DNA of 64,000 bases from Amaranthus tricolor (taxonomy: Eukaryota; Streptophyta; Magnoliopsida; Caryophyllales; Amaranthaceae). The translations under genes and the position numbers were made by a program. Below the pieces are notes generated by a model. That model saw only the letters and a program-made list of their open reading frames with translations. It was not told where the DNA came from and made no database searches. Below, in pieces: positions 38,220 through 51,039 of the stretch. The stretch lies in NCBI RefSeq assembly GCF_026212465.1, contig NC_080063.1, positions 3,931,478 to 3,995,477 on the forward strand. Direction: 5' to 3'. Each line of letters begins with the position of its first letter. Within the stretch, counting starts at the first letter, position 1.

Positions 38220-38420
38220 TCACACTTGTTGAGAAAATATTTTATTCGTTAATATTTCTAATTATGTATAAATAAAAAATTATAAAGTTTATATTGATAG
38301 CTTTATATTGAGACGAATAAAACAAAATCTCAATTGACCATATTTTAACTTATAGATTAAGATTAAAATACAAAATAAAAATAATTAGTTTATAGTTCAA
38401 AAAAGCAAATAGAACAAGTA
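38220..38420 (+). repeat. Dispersed AT-rich repeat, family D
   Basis: Blocks AATTATGTATAAATAAAAAA, TGAGACGAATAAAACAAAAT and CTCAATTGACCATATTTTAA match the other copies. Confidence 0.5.
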
Positions 38421-40972
38421 GAAATGTAGAATGAATAAGAGGGAGTAGCATATTTCATAATTTGTAATTTTTAAGAATATCTCTTCTTTTACATGGTATC
38501 TCTAAGAATATAAAAGTTAATCAAAATAGAATTATCCTAACTTGTCAAAGTTTACATATTCTTAGTTAAACGAATACATATTTTTATAAATAACAATCAC
38601 ATGTCTTTTAACAGGGGAATAAAATTGATTATAGATCAATTTTATAAAGAAAGAATAACCAAAAATTATTTTTTTTTTCAAAAGAGATAATCAGAAAAGA
38701 TAATAAAACACAAATTGAGCCTAATTATTGACTAATTGAGTTTATTCTATATTTTAAAATGATTATATTAGCTGATTCCATTTCAAAGAGATACTCATGT
38801 ATATGTATACATTTTGATTTGAAATCATTATCACATGACTCATATATTAATTACAGATTCTAGCAAAAAGATGAGACGGGAAATATGCTTGAAATTATGC
38901 ATGGTTAATGAATATATCGATTTTGATTCTAATATATCGATTTTGAATGAAATCACATTATTTAATTGTTATGGTTAATGAATCGCAATTGTTCACTTCA
39001 CGTTAATAAGTTAAATCGATTCGATAGGAATTATTTTTGTCTTATTTATTTCCTTTATGTGCTAGTAATTATCAATAATTTTGTTTATGACTTACGACTT
39101 GTGAGCAATGACATATATTTAATAAATTATTATTATCTGCCATATTTATTGTATTGTTGCCTTATTATCTACTCTTATTTTGTGTCTTATATATTGCATT
39201 TATATTTTATATTATCACTAATTAGTTAATTAGCACTCAATCAATAATTTTGTGACATTTAATTTTTTTGTGTTAAGACATTATTATACATGACCATTTA
39301 GGTAGAATAATTACACTTATAAAAGCTTATGACTCATTATATTTTTGATTTCTTAATTAATATTGCATTAGATATAAATATAACATTATATGTTGATATA
39401 ATAACAATAATAATTGTGATGATATAAAATAAAATTAATTTTTCATATTTGAAGTACAAATATTTTCAAAATGAGGAAACATTTAAATGATGCCCTAATT
39501 ACCTTTAATATATTACAACTTTTCGATTGGTTAAGACGATCTCACCTTCAAACAATTTTTAATATCTTGACTAATAAACCAATTAAGGTGATTAAAATAT
39601 TCACTTTTATAGTTAATATAACCACTTTTTATTTAATATATAACACGTCATTTTAGATATTAAAGTTAGCACAATAGATAATATAACACTTACTTTACTT
39701 GTTTAAAATAGCCATTTTGAATGAAAGTTAAACTCTTTAAGTTTATACGAATCTTCTATTTTTTTTTAAAGAAATAGTGCTATTGCTCTTAATTTATATT
39801 TCAACCATATTTATTAAAAAAGGAAGTTAAACAATTATTTTTATTAGAGACTATTTTTTAATAAACGAACATAAATAAAATATTCATATTCTTATAAGTT
39901 GTAATTTATGATAGTTAAATTATTTAAGTCGGTGTCTCAATAGTGAAAATTAAATTGAGGCATTAGAAGTTTTGTAAAATGGTGGCTACGATTAAGAAAT
40001 AATCACATTATACATTCTCTTAGAGTGAAATTTAAGCAGAGTAGAGAAACTTAAATAGGCCACGCGTCATCTGAGCTGGAAAGTTCAGCCAACTGTAAAA
40101 TAAAATTCTAACAACTGCCAACAAAGGAATTTATTCATTGGCTGGGTTGCTCCAACTACACTCCTTTGAAGCTTTAGAAGGGACATTTATCAAGGTTCAT
40201 ATTGTCAATACAAAATAGAAGTATAAAAGAAAAGATTAATTTAAATTATTATTATTATTATTATTATATTAAATTATAAGGTAATTTTCTATTAACAAAA
40301 TAAAGTTAAAGCTTAATTTGTTGACATAAGAAATAAATATCAGTAAATTTTTTTATAAAATTAATTAATTAGTCAAAATTTTTAGAATTGACTTAACTTA
40401 TTAGATTGAACATAAAAAATTACAATTTTATTAGATATTACATCCCATGAATGAACAACTATGTGCTTCAAGAAATAATTTTCCCTTTTGTTAGAGATTC
40501 ATTGCTAGTGTAAATCTAAAACTCGGAATATTTCATTTGCAGGAGTTTTACTTTACTTAAACAAATATTTTAATCTTACAAGTTTTAAATATATAATATT
40601 TTCTAACGATTTTGTATTTTTAAACACATAACATATACTATTAATTTAATATTCAGACCCGCAATTTTTGATACTCTGTACGATCAAACATGATAACCAT
40701 GTATTTTGCTTTTAGGTTAGCGATCTTCTACTGTTGGACAGTAATTATTTTCTATCTTCAAAGTCATTTCTAGTTTTGTTCCAACACAAATCTAAAACTA
40801 AAAAGCATTTCCTTCATGGGACTTGAGAGTATGAGTCGAATTAAATAAAATCTTGTAACAGTTAACTAAGGTGACGCAATAGAAGTGTTATAAAATTAAA
40901 TATAATTATATGCAATTGAGTATTATAACAACATAGATATTATTAGGCTTGTTAGAGTGATATTATTAGGTT
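38421..40972. other. AT-rich intergenic DNA
   Basis: No gene recognised; frames of 61-87 codons at 38966 and 39471 are low-complexity. An (ATT)n tract lies at about 40242-40266. Confidence 0.5.
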
Positions 40973-41200
40973 TGTTAGAGTATGTAACATAATTTAGAGC
41001 CTCAACCATCAGTTTAAACTTTTGGTTGAGTTGTTTTCTTAACATATTTTCAAAGCCAAAGTGATAGAATGTCGCATGTTCGAATCTCAACTATCCCTCA
41101 TTAAAAATTAAATATTCAGTGTGAGTATAAAAAAGCTATATACTGCATTCACCATGAGTTTAAACTTTTAATTAATTAAACTGGTTCTTTTACGATTCTT
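40973..41200 (+). mobile_element. TRIM fragment, family B
   Basis: Starts TGTTAGAGTATGTAACATAA, continues CCTCAACCATCAGTTTAAAC and TTTTGGTTGAGTTG, then the internal part GTTCGAATCTCAACTATCC and AAATATTCAGTGTGAG. A second LTR remnant (CCATGAGTTTAAACTTTTAA) ends the block. No TSD was found. Confidence 0.65.
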
Positions 41201-42510
41201 ACCATGAAAGTGCGCATATATATATATATATATAAATAACTAGAATGTGAGTTTTCCTACACACAAGTTGCAAAAGATAATTTTGTGCATTGAATCTCTT
41301 ACATAATGCTGAATTGTTTTGTGTAACATAATTTTGATAAACTACATAGTAGAGTAGACTACAATACATAATAATTTTGTCACCTAAGTCACTTAAAAAT
41401 AAGTGAAGTCTGAATACACTTTCTAATTGTGAGTTACAAATTTAATATAATCATTATACTATGTATCCATTTTCTTCTTAAATTAACTTACACACTTTTC
41501 TCGTTATATAACTAACTTTTCTCGTTATATAACTAACATAAATAGTGTAACGATTCTAAACAAACTCAATTATTAAAGTTACTTTTAAATGAATCTCGTG
41601 ATTTTTGATCTAATTTGTTTAATTAATTGTTATTGTAATGTCTAATCATTCCAAGAAAACTGAAATAAATTATTTAAGAGAACTTATTTTTTGCTCAATC
41701 AAACTTATTTGTATAGATTATAGATTTATGTTTTTTGCCGAGTAGACTAATTGATTGAATATTACTTCCATTGCTTCAGAGCAAGTGTCTTCAAACAGAA
41801 TTTCACTACAAATATCTTTTCTCATTATATTATATATATTTGCAACTGATAAAAATAGTGATATTTTTCTACAAAATATGTCATAATCAGGTGCAAATAT
41901 TACAGAACAAATATAATATTATAAAAATAAGTGTGATAATTACTTTGATTTGAAGAGAGTATTATTTTAATATGGATGAAAAAGTTTAATTCTTTTAATT
42001 TATGGAAATAAAATAAAATTGTTCTCTTTTCAATTCTTTTTACTTGTCCCATTTTCTTGTAAGGTAAGTTCATCTTACTTGTTCCATTTTTACTTTAAGA
42101 CCTATATTTACAGGTGGTCCTCTTATTTTCTTAATATTAAAAATATTTAATATTGCACATGAGTCTACTATTTTAGATAGTTCCCTCCAGTTCTTAATAT
42201 TAAAAATATCAAATATTATACATGAGTCTACTATTTTAGATGGTCCCTTTATTTTTATTAATATTTATGATCAAACCAAATGAGACAACTAAATTGAATT
42301 GGGGTAGTATATATACATAGGATTTGGGTAGAGGTATACAGGCATGAAGCATGGATTAGATAAAATAAAAGAGAAATTATTATGTGATTCTAGTCATTAA
42401 AGCAAATATTCTACAATCTTTTATTATTTTGATTTTAAAACTAAAGAATTTCAAATTAAAAAAATTACCATAAAAAGGAGGAGAGAGAAAGAGAAATTCT
42501 GGTTAATACC
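41201..42510. other. Intergenic DNA upstream of the ACR8-like gene
   Basis: Holds two local tandem duplications: a perfect 21-bp repeat at 41494-41535 (ACTTTTCTCGTTATATAACT) and a pair of about 75-80 bp copies at 42111-42245 built on CTTAATATTAAAAATAT and CATGAGTCTACTATTTTAGA. No gene recognised. Confidence 0.6.
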
Positions 42511-42513
42511 CAA

Positions 42514-42520
42514 TATAAAT
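42514..42520 (+). promoter_or_regulatory. Probable TATA box of the ACR8-like gene
   Basis: TATAAAT lies about 297 nt before the ATG and is followed by pyrimidine-rich leader tracts (GCTCTCTCTCATCTTTAC, TTCTCCTCCTTCTCC), a usual plant core-promoter arrangement. The transcription start itself cannot be seen. Confidence 0.5.
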
Positions 42521-42810
42521 GCTCGCTAAGAGCATAATATTCACAATAAAGCGTGCTTTTCGCTCTCTCTCATCTTTACAGAATTCTAGAGAGAGAAACT
42601 TATACCTAATTTTATTCCCTTATTACCCTTTCGACTATTCTCCTCCTTCTCCATTTCTCTCAACATCTCTTCAACTAACTTATGTCCTCTTTTCAAACAG
42701 CTGTGTAACTCAGAAAATATTATTTTATCATCCCAACTAATTTCTTCAGGGTTAGCAATCCTTACGACGCCGTTTTTAGTTTTTGTTTGAAGGTTTTTCT
42801 CTGCTTAATC

Positions 42811-44999
42811 ATGGAGTGGCCTGCTTGTTTGAATGAATTTGAGAAGCTTCTTTTTCGTATGGATACGCCGAGGTTTGTTTTTCTCTATTTCACTCTATTT
42901 TTTTGATATTTTTTCAAAAATTTTTAGATGAATTTTTGTTGCTAAAAATAGCATTGTAAGAGAATGTTTGAAAATCATGAGTGATTTTGATTTCAGATTT
43001 AGAATCTATTTATTTGAAATGTAAGTGTGTTTTTAGTTTTGATTTTTGAATTTTAATTCCTTTTTTGGTTTATCTGCAGAGTTTCCATTGACAATGCTGT
43101 TTGTCCTGATGCCACTCTTGTCAAGGTAAAATTTATTTTCCCTCGATTTTTCCGCGATTTGGTTAACTGTAATTACTAATTGATTTTTGGTTTAATTTTG
43201 TTGTAGGTTGATAGCGCTAGAAAACATGGGATTCTTTTAGAAGCAGTTCAAGTACTCACAGATCTTAATCTTTCAATTAAGAAGGCTTACATTTCTTCCG
43301 ATGGCAGATGGTTCATGGATGGTGAGTTTCCTTTTTATTTTTTTCTTTGATTAATTCCAGATTCTATTGATGCCTTGATTAATTGCGATTATTTAAAACT
43401 TAATCCTGCTTTTAATTATATGTCCTGCAGTTTTCCATGTAACTGATCTTAATGGAAATAAATTGAAGGATGAAAACGTTATTAGCTACATGGAACAGGT
43501 AATTAACTATACCTTTTTGTTTTATATTTTTTATTTCAAACCGGAGTTATAATTATCAATAGTTAATCAATAAATTTTTTTTGTTATTTAAAAGTTCCCC
43601 TCTGTCTTGTACCCAGTACCCCCCAAAAAACTGTGTTAAATTAAGAGTCATCTAATTACGTTAGGTATTAGAATGTTTTGTAAATCTTTGCTAATATATT
43701 TATTTTTTTGTTCTTAATTTACAGTCACTTGGTAGCATTCAATTTACCAGAACCTGTGAGTACAAGGGTGTTACAGCTCTGGAATTAACAGGCACAGATA
43801 GGATAGGCCTGTTATCTGAGGTGTTTGCTGTATTAGCAGATTTGAATGTTAGTGTGGTAGATGCCAAAGTCTGGACTCATAACGGAAGAATTGCATCCCT
43901 TATTTATGTGAAAGATTGTGATTCTGGGTGTGAAATTGAGGATTCCCTTAAGATAAGCAAAATAGTTTCTAGATTAAGGCCGGTTCTTAAGGGTGACAGT
44001 GATATTAAGAGCGCCAAGACTATAGTTTCAATGGCAACTACACATACTGAGCGAAGGCTTCATCAAATAATGTTTGATGACCGGAACTATGATGGAAACT
44101 CATTCAATAATTCCTTGAAATACGATGCCCTTGAGGTTTCAGTTCAGAATTGGAATGAAAGGGGTTATTCGGTTGTCAACATTCAATGTAAGGATCGACC
44201 TAAGCTCTTGTTCGATGTTGTTTGTACTTTGACGGATATGGAATATGTTGTTTTTCATGCTACCATCAACACTCAAGGAAGCCGAGCTTCTATGGTATAT
44301 TTTCGGAACCCATATGTTATTCATTAATTATAGATCGAATGTTATGTGGGATTGTTATGCTGATTTTGCGCTGTTTGATTATGTTTTCTTTCAGGAATTT
44401 TACATTAGGCATTCAGATGGAACTCCAATTAGCTCAGATGCTGAAAGACAAAGAGTTGTTCAGTGTTTACAGGCTTCTATTCAAAGGAGAGCAACTCAGG
44501 TATAATCTTATGTTCACCCTTAACTATACCCGCTTAGGTGAAAGCCATTTAATGATGATTGTATTATGTTTTGTTTATGCTTGTAAGAAAGTTACTGATG
44601 TGATTTGTGTTGTGTTGTGTTGTGTTGCAGGGAGTGAGACTAGAACTATACACTGAAGATCGTTCATGTCTACTCGCAAATGTAACAAGAACATTCCGAG
44701 AGAATGGCCTAAACGTAGCGAGGGCAGAGATATCCACAACAGGTGAAATGGCCCTAAACATATTCTACATCACAGATGCAGAAGGGTACACCCCCGATTC
44801 AAAGACAATCAATTCAGTAAGGGAGAAAATCGGGATGGACAACTTAAAGGTGAAGGAACTGCCTTTAATATACCATCAAAATGCAGAAAGGAATGAAGAA
44901 GAGGCAGGAGCCGGGGTTGGAGGGGCCATGTTACTATCGCTAGGAAGCATAGTAAGGACAAATCTATACAAATTGGGGTTGATCAGATCATATTCTTAA
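42811..44999 (+). CDS. ACR8: ACT-domain-repeat protein ACR8-like, seven exons
   Basis: Predicted exons: 42811-42872, 43080-43125, 43207-43321, 43431-43498, 43725-44294, 44395-44499 and 44631-44999, all with GT..AG introns and one open frame of 444 aa. The start [20 protein letters not shown] and the end [11 protein letters not shown] resemble Arabidopsis ACR8. Four ACT domains lie at about residues 33-90, 113-190, 245-305 and 324-395; markers are [57 protein letters not shown] and [22 protein letters not shown] proteins resemble the GlnD regulatory part and are thought to bind amino acids; a catalytic role is not known. In the fourth domain the usual DRPGLL reads DRSCLL (S334, C335). No close neighbour gene. 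Confidence 0.95.
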
Positions 45000-46254
45000 A
45001 GGCAACACAAAGGCATAAATTTGTTGGCATGGAAAGGGAAGTTTCCACCTCCCCTTAGCTTTGGCATATACCTTGCTTCTTGGTTGGGCTAATTAGACCC
45101 TACTTTGTACATAAAGAAGAAAATTAATTTAGTAATTAGTATTAGTAGCACTATGTAGATTTAGGCCAGATTCGGTTAGTAGTAGTAGTAGTTATGTTAT
45201 GGATACATGTTTGTCGGGTCAAGACCCGGCCGGTCGGTGGACCATTTCAAAAGGGTGTGAAGTTGAAAGAAGATTTTTGGAATGAGGAGGGAAAAAACTT
45301 GGAATTTGGAGGAAAAAGAAAGAATATAGAATTGTTGGAGGGTCAATTTCTTGGTATAGAGGGTAAGAAGATTAGGTTATGGGGGGACAAATTGGTTTCA
45401 TACATCATATCTTTTGTATAGAATGCCTTTGTTTGGTTCAAATGGTTGACTAGTTTATTCCGACAAATTGACTTGATTTCTTCTTTCTTTGCTCCTTAAT
45501 TTCATTTTTTTTTTCTAATTTGTGGGCCTTTTTTTAGTGTTGAAATTTGAATATTATTATTGCTCAACTTGGTTTACAGTGGGACTTAAATGGGGTCTAA
45601 TTTTAATTATGACTTTGGGTTTAGAGTATTATTTTAATGGTTTTATACAAATTGCGACAAGTTACTTCGCTCATCAAATCTTACGTTTTGGTAGTAATTT
45701 ATGTCATTTTAAGACTTTAACGTAGATAGCTATCGGATTAGATAAATGCTAATCACACTTTAACAATAGTGGACATTTTTGAGAATTTAATTAAGTGCTA
45801 TAATCATTTTCAAGTAAAAAAAAAAAACCATTAGTTGACCAATAGATATTTAAGTTAGTTAAAATATATACAAGTAATTACCACAATTCTATTACAAAGG
45901 TTAATTTTAAATTTATATAATTTAGCGATTCAAGATTATTATCTTTAAAACATTCATAAATTTTCCAAAGTTTTTATTTAATGTGATAATTATCTTAAAC
46001 ATCATTATATTTTACATATGACTTTCATAATTTATACTAATATACTCGCTTCCTTTCGTTATATTTTTGGAATTACAAGAACTTTTTTGGTCAAATACAA
46101 AACAAACAATATGAAACCAAATGAGTATTAAGCAATTTTACACTTGTAACTAGTAATCAAATACCAATCCCAAATAATTGGTTTATTCCACCCCTTTCAG
46201 ATTTTTAGTAAAACCAATTTAACATATTTTATTAAGATACATATAAAATTAATG
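45000..46254. other. 3' flank of the ACR8-like gene and intergenic DNA
   Basis: The first few hundred bases probably hold the 3' untranslated region (ATAAAG-like signals near 45110). 45210-45240 has a small GGGTCAAGACCC palindrome. No further gene recognised. Confidence 0.45.
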
Positions 46255-46345
46255 AACAAATCAATTTACAAGACTTGAACTCAAGGTTGATTGTTATCTT
46301 GTGCAAGGCACTATTGCTACACAAACACAAGGTTCCTCCATGACC
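46255..46345 (-). mobile_element. Possible tRNA-derived SINE head
   Basis: On the minus strand it has TAGCAATAGTGCC (46307-46319, box A-like) and, about 25 nt further, GAGTTCAAGTC (46272-46282, box B-like), the spacing of an internal RNA polymerase III promoter. No poly(A) tail, TSD or tRNA fold was established. Confidence 0.3.
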
Positions 46346-49300
46346 ACCCTATAACAATAATTTTACAATTTATATTATATGATGTGTTGCACAAAAAATT
46401 TTACATTACCCTTTTACATTTTGATTTTTATAAAATTTTGTTATTGAGAGTTCTGAAAATATTGAGAAAAACTCTAATTGAATGACTTAAACTGTCCATT
46501 TCAAAAATAGACTCTTATAATGTAACAATATAAATTGATAAATATGTCAATATTTTCACTTAATTGTGTGTAATTGTTAAATTAATGATGCAGACAAAAA
46601 CACAAAATGATGGTGTCTCTCAAACCGGCTAATAGTAGCATTTGCTAGTCCTAATTGCCATTGTTGCTTTCACTGCTTGCGTGATAGCAATTGTGCCGCT
46701 TATGATGCCATTTTATATTCATAGAATTAATAAGATTATGATTCCTCATATTGTGAATTGTGATTGATAACTCCATCGGGGAAATCTAAAAATTGAATAT
46801 ATCTAATATTTGTTTATCTCTTTGAATTTGCTAATAAAAATGACATATTATAAGAAAAATATAATTATTTGTAGCAAATTTAAAACCATCTAACTAAAAT
46901 AGAATTTTTGTTGGAATTTTTTTTAAAGTTTAATTTGACTTCTTAACATTTCTTATGTGATAAAAGTTATTTATTCCAAGTCAAAGTTTACCTGGTGTTT
47001 ATTTAATTTTACTTGCCACAATCATAATAAATTTTATTTTTGAATTGTGATATTTGAATCAATTAACTAAACGGGTTAGACTTAAATCAATGAGTTTTTG
47101 ATCTGTTTATATATAATGCGAACTTAAATTCGACCCAATCTAATATATTTAATAGACCTAATCAGAGCTTTTGTTATTGGAAAATTTTGAATTTAATTAT
47201 AAGGTTGAGTATGAAGTATCATTACTTCCAATAAATTTTGCAATGAATCTCATTAAACTTATAAATAAGTAGTGGGTAGTTTACCCCTATCAGTATATCC
47301 CTTCCTTATTGTTTATTGTGTTGCGTGGACCATTTGACAATTTAACAAGTGCTTGTTTTCACAATTCGTTTCTTGTTCACAACTTCAAACTTAATTAATA
47401 ATAAATCTGATTTATTTTTGATTTTAATGCTTTGTTGGGCGTTGGGTAAAGGAATGAGCGCAGACTTTAAGGCATTCATCGAAATAGTCGAGCTGCCCAA
47501 TGATGAATGATGCTCCCATTGAACTTCTCAATAACACTACAAAATTAACGACATCATCATTAGCCTATAAATGGTAAGGATGAAAGTCTTTATTAATTAC
47601 TTCTACTACTCTAAGTAATTCTTCTAGTAGTCTTTCTATTTTTATATGTTATTCAAATATAATTACGAATTTTAGTTGTAAACTTTGATTATAATTTTTT
47701 ATCTATCTAAAAGAAAAATATATTCATGCAGTATCTTAATATATTGTCTTGACATTTATTTTTTAAATATTAACTTTTTAGAATTTATAAAAACTCACAA
47801 TCAAAATTATGTGACTTTTAAATTTATATTAGAATTTATAAAAAAAAATAAATAAGAAGAATAAATAAAAACAAAGAGAATAGAAACTATGTTCGAAGAT
47901 CACTATGATCATGTAATACTAAATATTCAATTTCAAAATTTTCAATATCTAAAAATTGGAACGTTGAGAAATGAAACTTTTACTAAAACAACTAAGAAAT
48001 ATATAGTATAGTGATGGAATACAAGAAGTTATGGAATTACTTTTTTCTTTGTGTATTAAAATTTAAAAACAAAAAGTAAGAGTATTTCAATCTTTTTCTA
48101 TCAGTTAAACAAAAATTGTAACAAATTTATTTTGATAACGTTACATGACTTTAATTTGTATAATAATTTCAACGCTATATTACCACTTTTATTTCACCAA
48201 AATTAAATACTATTATATGAAATATCTTTTTTAAAATTCTAAAATTGTAACTGAATTAAAGTTTCCATTTTCTGATACAATTAAACACATAAATATAAGT
48301 TAGTATTAAAGATATATTGGATTGATTATTCATCGTGGTCGTCATCATCATCAATTGATCATATTACGCTTGAAAATAGGGTTTGGGTGAGGAAATATGA
48401 CAGACATTTCATTCCGATATCATTCCAGAGAGAGGGCCATGCATAAGAACAAGGATCAATTTTAAAAATTATAAAAAAAAAAGGCATGGAAGATCCTCCA
48501 TAATGTAGTATATATATATATATGTAAAAACAAGGGGAAAAGGGGGATGGAAGATCCAGGTCTGAATGAGAAATCATCATTGGAATGATAAGGGATAACG
48601 GGATTAGCTTGAAAATAAACAAAGGCGTGGAAAAGGGATAGGAAACCAATTTGGAGTATAATACCCTAATACTCCCCAAAAATCACGGGTTTTGTAATAT
48701 TTTTTTTAGTTATTTTTGGTATTTGTTATATTTTACTTTAGGACTTACACTCTGTCTTTATTTCTCATTAATATTTTTTATTTATCTTTTATCACGTTTA
48801 CATTTTTTTTCTATTTTCTCATAAAAATATCACTTTTTTCTTTATATTTTCACAATATATACATGTCAAACAATATATACTTGTAAAAGATGTTGCGGGA
48901 CAAAAAAATCAAAGATTATGATAAGTAATTTATAATTATAATCTAGTCTTAATATTTTCACAAATCATCTACGAATATACTAGTTTTGTAGATGATCCTA
49001 GACATGATGCCATTGCCAAAACCTTAATAAACATAACAATCATGTTTAAAATACTCGTACTCCTTCAATTTCACTCATATTGCAACATTTAACTAAAAAA
49101 GCTTTCTTATTAACATCCGAAATATGACAAATTAAATGAATTAGAAACATATTTTGCATTAATAATTCAATTTTATACCCATATATGATATGCTATCTTG
49201 ATTTGCTACCAGGGCCTACAACAGAATCAAAATAATTCAAAGAAACTCCTTAAATCATGTTAAACTAGCTTCTTTGAGCTCGATCCGGCTCAACTTATAT

Positions 49301-49503
49301 CGTATGCATACGGTAAAAATAAAATTTTACTTTCAAAATTGACCCTACCCCTTTTACTCTATGTATTCTACAACTTTTACCTACTATACCTAATTTCTTA
49401 ATCTTGGTACCAATAGCAAATAATGTTAGTTCATTATTGAATTTAAAACTAAGGACTACATCTTTATCTGATGCAACACCCTAGAAAAGGATTACAATGG
49501 AAT

Positions 49504-49506
<3 letters not shown>
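46346..49506. other. AT-rich intergenic DNA
   Basis: No gene recognised. A 106-codon minus frame at 48359-48679 lacks motifs. A short TA repeat lies near 48510. Confidence 0.5.

Positions 49507-49546
<40 letters not shown>
49507..49546. repeat. Poly(T) tract, 40 bp
   Basis: Forty T in a row. It could be the reversed poly(A) tail of a retroposed copy, but no retroelement body was recognised beside it. Confidence 0.95.
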
Positions 49547-49550
<4 letters not shown>

Positions 49551-50064
49551 AATACATACTTTCTCCTCTCCAATATACTTGTTATATTTGACTTTTTACG
49601 TAATCCAATGAGTTATTTTGATTATTTTTATATTGAACTTATAGACATCTAAATGATAAATAGTGCCAAAAATCAAAATGTAGCGATTATTTCGGAACAA
49701 AGGAAATACTACTACTAATATACTTCTTATTATTGCTTCTTTAGCTATAGCTTGGGTTAATGTCTCAACAGAGGTACAGTTCTAGGCTTCAAGCATCATA
49801 TAAGATCTGCTCTCAAGCAGAGTAATCAAGTTCTTCTATACCAATTTATTATTGCTTCTATCACAAAAACTTGACTACTATAACTGTAATAACTACCTTT
49901 TATTAGGAGTATTAATCACACTTTTTTTTGGATTTTAATACGCATTCGTACAGTACTAGCTAGCTTGCTTCGTAGGGTTTTAATTTTTAATCATGGATTG
50001 CATGTGGCGCACAAATATTATTGTAACAAGTTGTACCCTCATGATCATATCAACTTGCCCCTTA
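49547..50064. other. AT-rich intergenic DNA
   Basis: Starts with a decayed block (TTATATTTGACTTTTTACGT) resembling the head of family D at about 55588. No gene. Confidence 0.4.
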
Positions 50065-50215
50065 TATTTTTTTTTTATGATTTATCTCACATCGATGAAT
50101 TAAAGATAGTATGCACACTTTATAAATTAAATCCTTAAAATCTTTTCTTTTGTTGTCATATGGTTTTGGAGTGGCATTTTAGCTTATGATGTGTGTGCAC
50201 CTTGTATTTTTTTTA
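50065..50215 (+). mobile_element. TRIM family A LTR fragment
   Basis: Blocks TTTATCTCACATCGATGAAT, TGCACACTTTATAAATTAA, TGTCATATGGTTTTGGAGTG and ATGTGTGTGCACCTTGTATT follow the order of the LTR at 27753. The LTR start is mutated and no partner LTR was found. Confidence 0.65.
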
Positions 50216-50349
50216 TTATATGTTGGTATTGACAATAAATTCAACACATTAACTTTGAATCGAAACCACAAAAAAATACTTGTACTACTAAAGGCACAAA
50301 CAATAATTAAGGCGAAGATAAGTATATATTGTCTAGGACACAACTTCGG

Positions 50350-51000
50350 TATCTCCAACTACTAAAGGCACAAATAATAACTAAGACAGGGATAAATATC
50401 GATTGCCTTACAAAGATATAACTCACTCATATCATTCTTTCCCACGTTTTGATAGGCCTACTAGGACTTCTCTTTCCATCAATCATGATGTTTCAACGCT
50501 TTTTAAAAGTGCGTCGATGGTATTTCTTTACACATGCTCAAATTATCTCATTCTACCTTCACACATCTTTGCATAAATGGATGGCAACCCATAGTTTCTC
50601 TCAAAACACTTTTCCTAATCTTATATATTCTAGTGTATCCACACATTCACCTTAACAATCGCATCTATGCTACTTTCATTTTATGCTCATATATCCTCTT
50701 AATTACTTGGCCAACATTCGGTCTCGTACGATAAGACTAGTTTTGATTGCAACTCAGTAAATTAACCTTTTAATCTAGTCGAAAATCTCTCTTTAAACCA
50801 TTTAAATTAATGTCGGTGTATAACTTCTTCATCAATCTCCCATTATGTTGAATTATTGATCTTTATAAACCATCTTCTTCAACAACCACTTAGGATTCCC
50901 CCACTAATATTACATCGTAAACTTTTGGTTCTATAACGACTTATTTGCAACCCTTTTTCATCTAAAGTCACCTTCTAATCCATTGATATTATTGTATCAT
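50350..51000 (-). pseudogene. LINE-type reverse transcriptase C-terminal remnant
   Basis: Minus-strand translation gives SYETECWPSN, then HKMKVA*MRLLR*MCGYTRI and KIRKSVLRETMG, with stops exactly where Glu and Trp codons are expected (VAEMRLLRWMCG is the usual block). This order is typical of the part following the polymerase domain in plant non-LTR retroelements. Further left, IDGKRSP-like and PIKTWERM pieces fit the final segment. Many stops and shifts show that it is old. No tail or TSD was found; the neighbouring element at 51040 lies immediately upstream of it. Confidence 0.7.
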
Positions 51001-51039
51001 ATTGTACTTTACACTATTGAATCCAAAAGCCTAACAATG

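Noticed and set aside
46635..46780. Hydrophobic stretch reading LVLIAIVAFTACVIAIVP
   Set aside because: No start codon in frame and stops directly upstream; not a supportable membrane protein.
48359..48679. 106-codon minus-strand frame
   Set aside because: Hydrophobic low-complexity composition including a TA-repeat stretch (YIYIYI); no motif.
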